NCBI GenBank assembly: GCA_037043015.1
Contig: CM073323.1
Location: 7,130,001-7,194,000, forward strand
From: Bryum argenteum
Lineage: Eukaryota > Streptophyta > Bryopsida > Bryales > Bryaceae
Direction: 5' to 3'
Length of the DNA stretch: 64,000 bases
Shown: one piece after another, positions 62,964 to 64,000 of the stretch
How the letters are laid out: every line of letters starts with the position of its first letter
Numbering within the stretch: position 1 is the first letter of the stretch
Position numbers and translations under genes: made by a program
Notes under the pieces: model-generated
The model's input: only the letters and a program-made list of their open reading frames with translations
Told to the model about the DNA's origin: nothing
Databases searched by the model: none

Positions 62964-64000
62964 ACTTTAGGGCCGGTGAATGATTGATCTCCAACCGACA
63001 AATCTCTTCATTGGTTAAATAGTCATGAAGAGATCTGTCATGAATCTCCATTAGGTAGTTTATCTTTCAACGTCAAGAGAAATATGAAAACTTACCTACA
63101 ACACGTAGGGTCCGGTGAGGTCGGTTGTTCGTCCAGTTGGCTCTTTAGTCGACTTCTGGTCAACTGTTTGTTGAGTCAGTTGCCCGGTCAACTTTTGGTT
63201 AGGTCGACTCCCTCAATCCTTGATCGACTTCTTGTTGGTTCTGCTCCATCTTTGACCTTCTTTGGGTCCGTACATACATAACGAAACTAAATAACAACTC
63301 AAAGTCAAACAACTCTTCTTTGAGTTTTTTCAATCGAGCTTCTCCTCCTAGCTTGTTGGTATCTTGCTTCTATGGCTCACCTTATCTAAGTTCATGAAAG
63401 CATAAATCTTTCAGTAAGTTCTTGAACAGTATTGATCTCAAAATTTCTTGAATGGGCAAGAAAACTTACTAGGTTGAAGAGCAAGAAAAACCCTCAATAT
63501 GAGGCACCATCCTATATCACTTTTCAAATCATGGGAATCAATAAGACGATACAAGAAGAGAGACTAACAACACATTGAAGACAACAAATCTCCCAGAAGA
63601 GATCATAGTACGAAACACTTCATGGTCGCCAAATGTTAATGAGGAAAACATGCTCTACTAATTGGTAGGGCAAACATGACACAACAACCACTACATTGTA
63701 AAAAATGCCTAACCTCTATGTATGTAACTACACAAGACAACTTTTACTTATAGAAAGAAGCTACAATGGGAAGATCTACGATGTAAATTTAATTCTAGAT
63801 GTAGAACGGGATCTGAACTTGGATCTAGACGTGGATTTGGATGTGATTTTGGACCTAGATACAAAGTCTAGTTGAGTAGCAAGTCGAACATGTCGGCAGC
63901 GCCGACAAGTCGTGTCGACCGGTACTGCCACGTCGGGTCGACTATCAATTACTAAACAAAATATAAGCCTTGTCAGGAATGATACCAACTACTAGGGATA
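62964..64000. repeat. Repeat B copy 2, spacer and repeat A copy 2 (cut by window end)
   Basis: Order: B (62964-63308), a spacer (63309-63640) with no recognisable gene, then A (63640 to the window end). The A-B order of 58.96-60.0 kb is therefore reversed to B-A here, although both units are in direct orientation. Confidence 0.7.

Overview
This is nuclear DNA from a land plant. The evidence is spliced genes with GT..AG introns, a plant-type polyphenol oxidase, an EGF/alliinase-type aminotransferase, a plant-style STEEP1/DUF167 fusion, and long AT-rich intergenic DNA packed with decayed repeats and mobile elements. The secretory-type single-intron polyphenol oxidase and the low gene density would suit a non-seed plant (moss, liverwort or lycophyte), but I cannot fix the species.

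Layout. (1) At 2.6-7.9 kb two housekeeping-type genes stand head to head: a 7-exon STEEP1/DUF167 fusion (minus) and a 2-exon ubiquitin-specific protease of the UBP1/UBP2-USP16/45 type (plus). They share an ~870-bp intergenic promoter with two telo-box motifs. (2) At 7.9-14.2 kb there is repeat-rich, gene-poor DNA. (3) At 14.2-16.05 kb there is a 2-exon secreted polyphenol oxidase (minus). (4) At 16-26 kb there are AT-rich repeats, including a foldback element built from tandem repeats. (5) At 26,085-40,634 lies a 14.55-kb Mutator-like element (MULE) with ~34-bp terminal inverted repeats and a perfect 10-bp target-site duplication (TGCATGGGCC). (6) At 40.6-49.4 kb there are decayed repeats, a GC-rich minisatellite and a MITE. 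(7) At 49.45-51.33 kb there is a 4-exon membrane-anchored EGF/alliinase aminotransferase (TAR3/4-like, minus) with a poly-Asn tract. (8) At 52.5-64 kb there are large direct duplications of an AT-rich repeat.

The MULE is the most interesting part. Its left half carries a decayed transposase gene (minus) with an N-terminal disordered region, a Cys/His DNA-binding-like domain, DDE-region fragments and a SWIM zinc finger. Its right half carries a second, divergently transcribed, decayed multi-exon gene (plus). The product of that gene looks like a ParB-like domain followed by a beta-class (motif IV before motif I) DNA methyltransferase, a combination familiar from prokaryotes and phages. The same half holds a cluster of nine short inverted repeats CCTCGT-NN-ACGAGG in 1.5 kb, with a tenth near the right end; these are candidate binding sites for an element-encoded protein. 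Both element genes have frameshifts, and the second has three TGA stops that each fit a CGA-to-TGA change, so this copy is probably dead. I infer a MULE family that carried its own DNA-binding/DNA-methylation module, perhaps analogous to the anti-silencing accessory proteins of VANDAL MULEs.
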